From Burkholderiales bacterium (GTDB taxonomy: Bacteria; Pseudomonadota; Gammaproteobacteria; Burkholderiales; Burkholderiaceae_F): 39,123 nt of DNA. The stretch is taken from contig CP070661.1 of the NCBI GenBank assembly GCA_020355165.1, positions 3,358,035-3,397,157 of the forward strand, in the 5' to 3' direction. A program made the position numbers and the translations under genes. This document shows, piece by piece, positions 38,627-39,123 of the stretch. Positions within the stretch are counted from its first letter, which is position 1. The number at the start of each line of letters is the position of its first letter. The notes under the pieces are model-generated. The model did no database searches. It was not told where the DNA came from and worked only from the letters and a program-made list of their open reading frames with translations.

Positions 38627-38938
38627 CTACTGGACCTTGATCTCGACGTCGACCCCGGCCGGCAGGTCGAGCTTCATCAGCGCGTCGACCGTCTTGTCGG
38701 TCGGGTCGATGATGTCCATCAGCCGCAGGTGCGTGCGCATCTCGAACTGGTCGCGCGAGGTCTTGTTTACGTGCGGCGAACGCAGGATGTCGAAGCGCTG
38801 GATGCGGGTCGGCAGCGGCACCGGGCCGCGCACGACGGCGCCGGTGCGCTTGGCCGTGTCGACGATCTCCAGTGCCGACTGGTCGATGAGCTTGTAGTCG
38901 TACGCCTTCAGGCGGATCCGGATACGTTGGCTTTGCAT
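38627..38938 (-). CDS. rpsJ: 30S ribosomal protein S10
   Basis: A 103-residue small-subunit protein that also partners NusB in antitermination. [37 protein letters not shown] and [20 protein letters not shown] in its parts are diagnostic. It lies after tuf and is separated from rplC by a 158-bp gap with its own promoter. Confidence 0.98.
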   Translation of the reverse strand: MQSQRIRIRLKAYDYKLIDQSALEIVDTAKRTGAVVRGPVPLPTRIQRFDILRSPHVNKTSRDQFEMRTHLRLMDIIDPTDKTVDALMKLDLPAGVDVEIKVQ

Positions 38939-39046
38939 TCTGATTTCCTCAAAGAGCGTGGGTGAGGCAGCCGCGTCGCCGCGACCGGCATCCCGGGGCC
39001 GGCAGCCGCGGCCCGCGCCGCCGCCGGCCGCTGGCCGCGGGTGGGC
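38939..39046 (-). other. tuf-rpsJ gap, GC-rich and foldable
   Basis: CGCGGCC and GGCCGCG arms can pair around a 19-nt loop, and GCCGGCC-type repeats follow. No promoter or T-run terminator is visible, so rpsJ is probably read from the tuf transcript. Confidence 0.35.

Positions 39047-39123
<77 letters not shown>

Overview
The window is GC-rich, densely coded chromosomal DNA of a betaproteobacterium, most probably in the order Burkholderiales. Three things point there: the gene order ponA/pilMNOPQ/aroK/aroB/dgt/gltB, infA and rpmJ lying between secY and rpsM, and cytochrome c4, engB and hemB lying beyond the end of the ribosomal-protein cluster. The order is inferred from recalled synteny; no database search was possible. 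Almost everything is core housekeeping. No CRISPR array, rRNA, tRNA, integrase or prophage was seen.

Region 1 (1-11909, all minus strand). Read in the direction of transcription, pilM, pilN, pilO, pilP and pilQ encode the inner-membrane platform and outer-membrane secretin of a type IV pilus. They are followed by an unusual Ig-like-domain lipoprotein, aroK and aroB (shikimate pathway), a dGTPase-like gene, a secreted M15-type peptidase (DUF882), a RAYT transposase unit bounded by inverted 23-bp repeats, and the 5' end of gltB. A 27-codon minicistron sits exactly between pilM and pilN.

Region 2 (11910-23131, mixed strands). A 394-bp divergent gap leads to a class A penicillin-binding protein. 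Then come cyaY, a tiny LptM-type lipoprotein overlapping lysA, the msrP/msrQ periplasmic methionine-sulfoxide repair pair (msrQ overlaps the end of lysA in antisense), guaC, cytochrome c4, engB, hemB with a structured leader, and a CorA-type channel.

Region 3 (23149-39123, all minus strand). This is the tuf end followed by the S10, spc and alpha ribosomal-protein operons: rpsJ, rplC-rplD-rplW-rplB-rpsS-rplV-rpsC-rplP-rpmC-rpsQ, rplN-rplX-rplE-rpsN-rpsH-rplF-rplR-rpsE-rpmD-rplO-secY-infA-rpmJ, and rpsM-rpsK-rpsD-rpoA-rplQ, then cutA and an Hsp15-like gene. The cluster is interrupted at two places, rpsJ/rplC and rpsQ/rplN. Each gap holds a good sigma70-type promoter with a TACAAT -10 box, and a long hairpin begins within a few bases of the predicted transcription start. 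The alpha operon has three unusually long, hairpin-rich internal gaps.

The most interesting material is non-coding: the two ribosomal leaders with 5'-terminal hairpins, the hemB leader, and the RAYT unit inserted next to gltB. Among proteins, the Ig-like lipoprotein after pilQ and the pilM/pilN minicistron stand out. No wholly new multi-gene system is evident.
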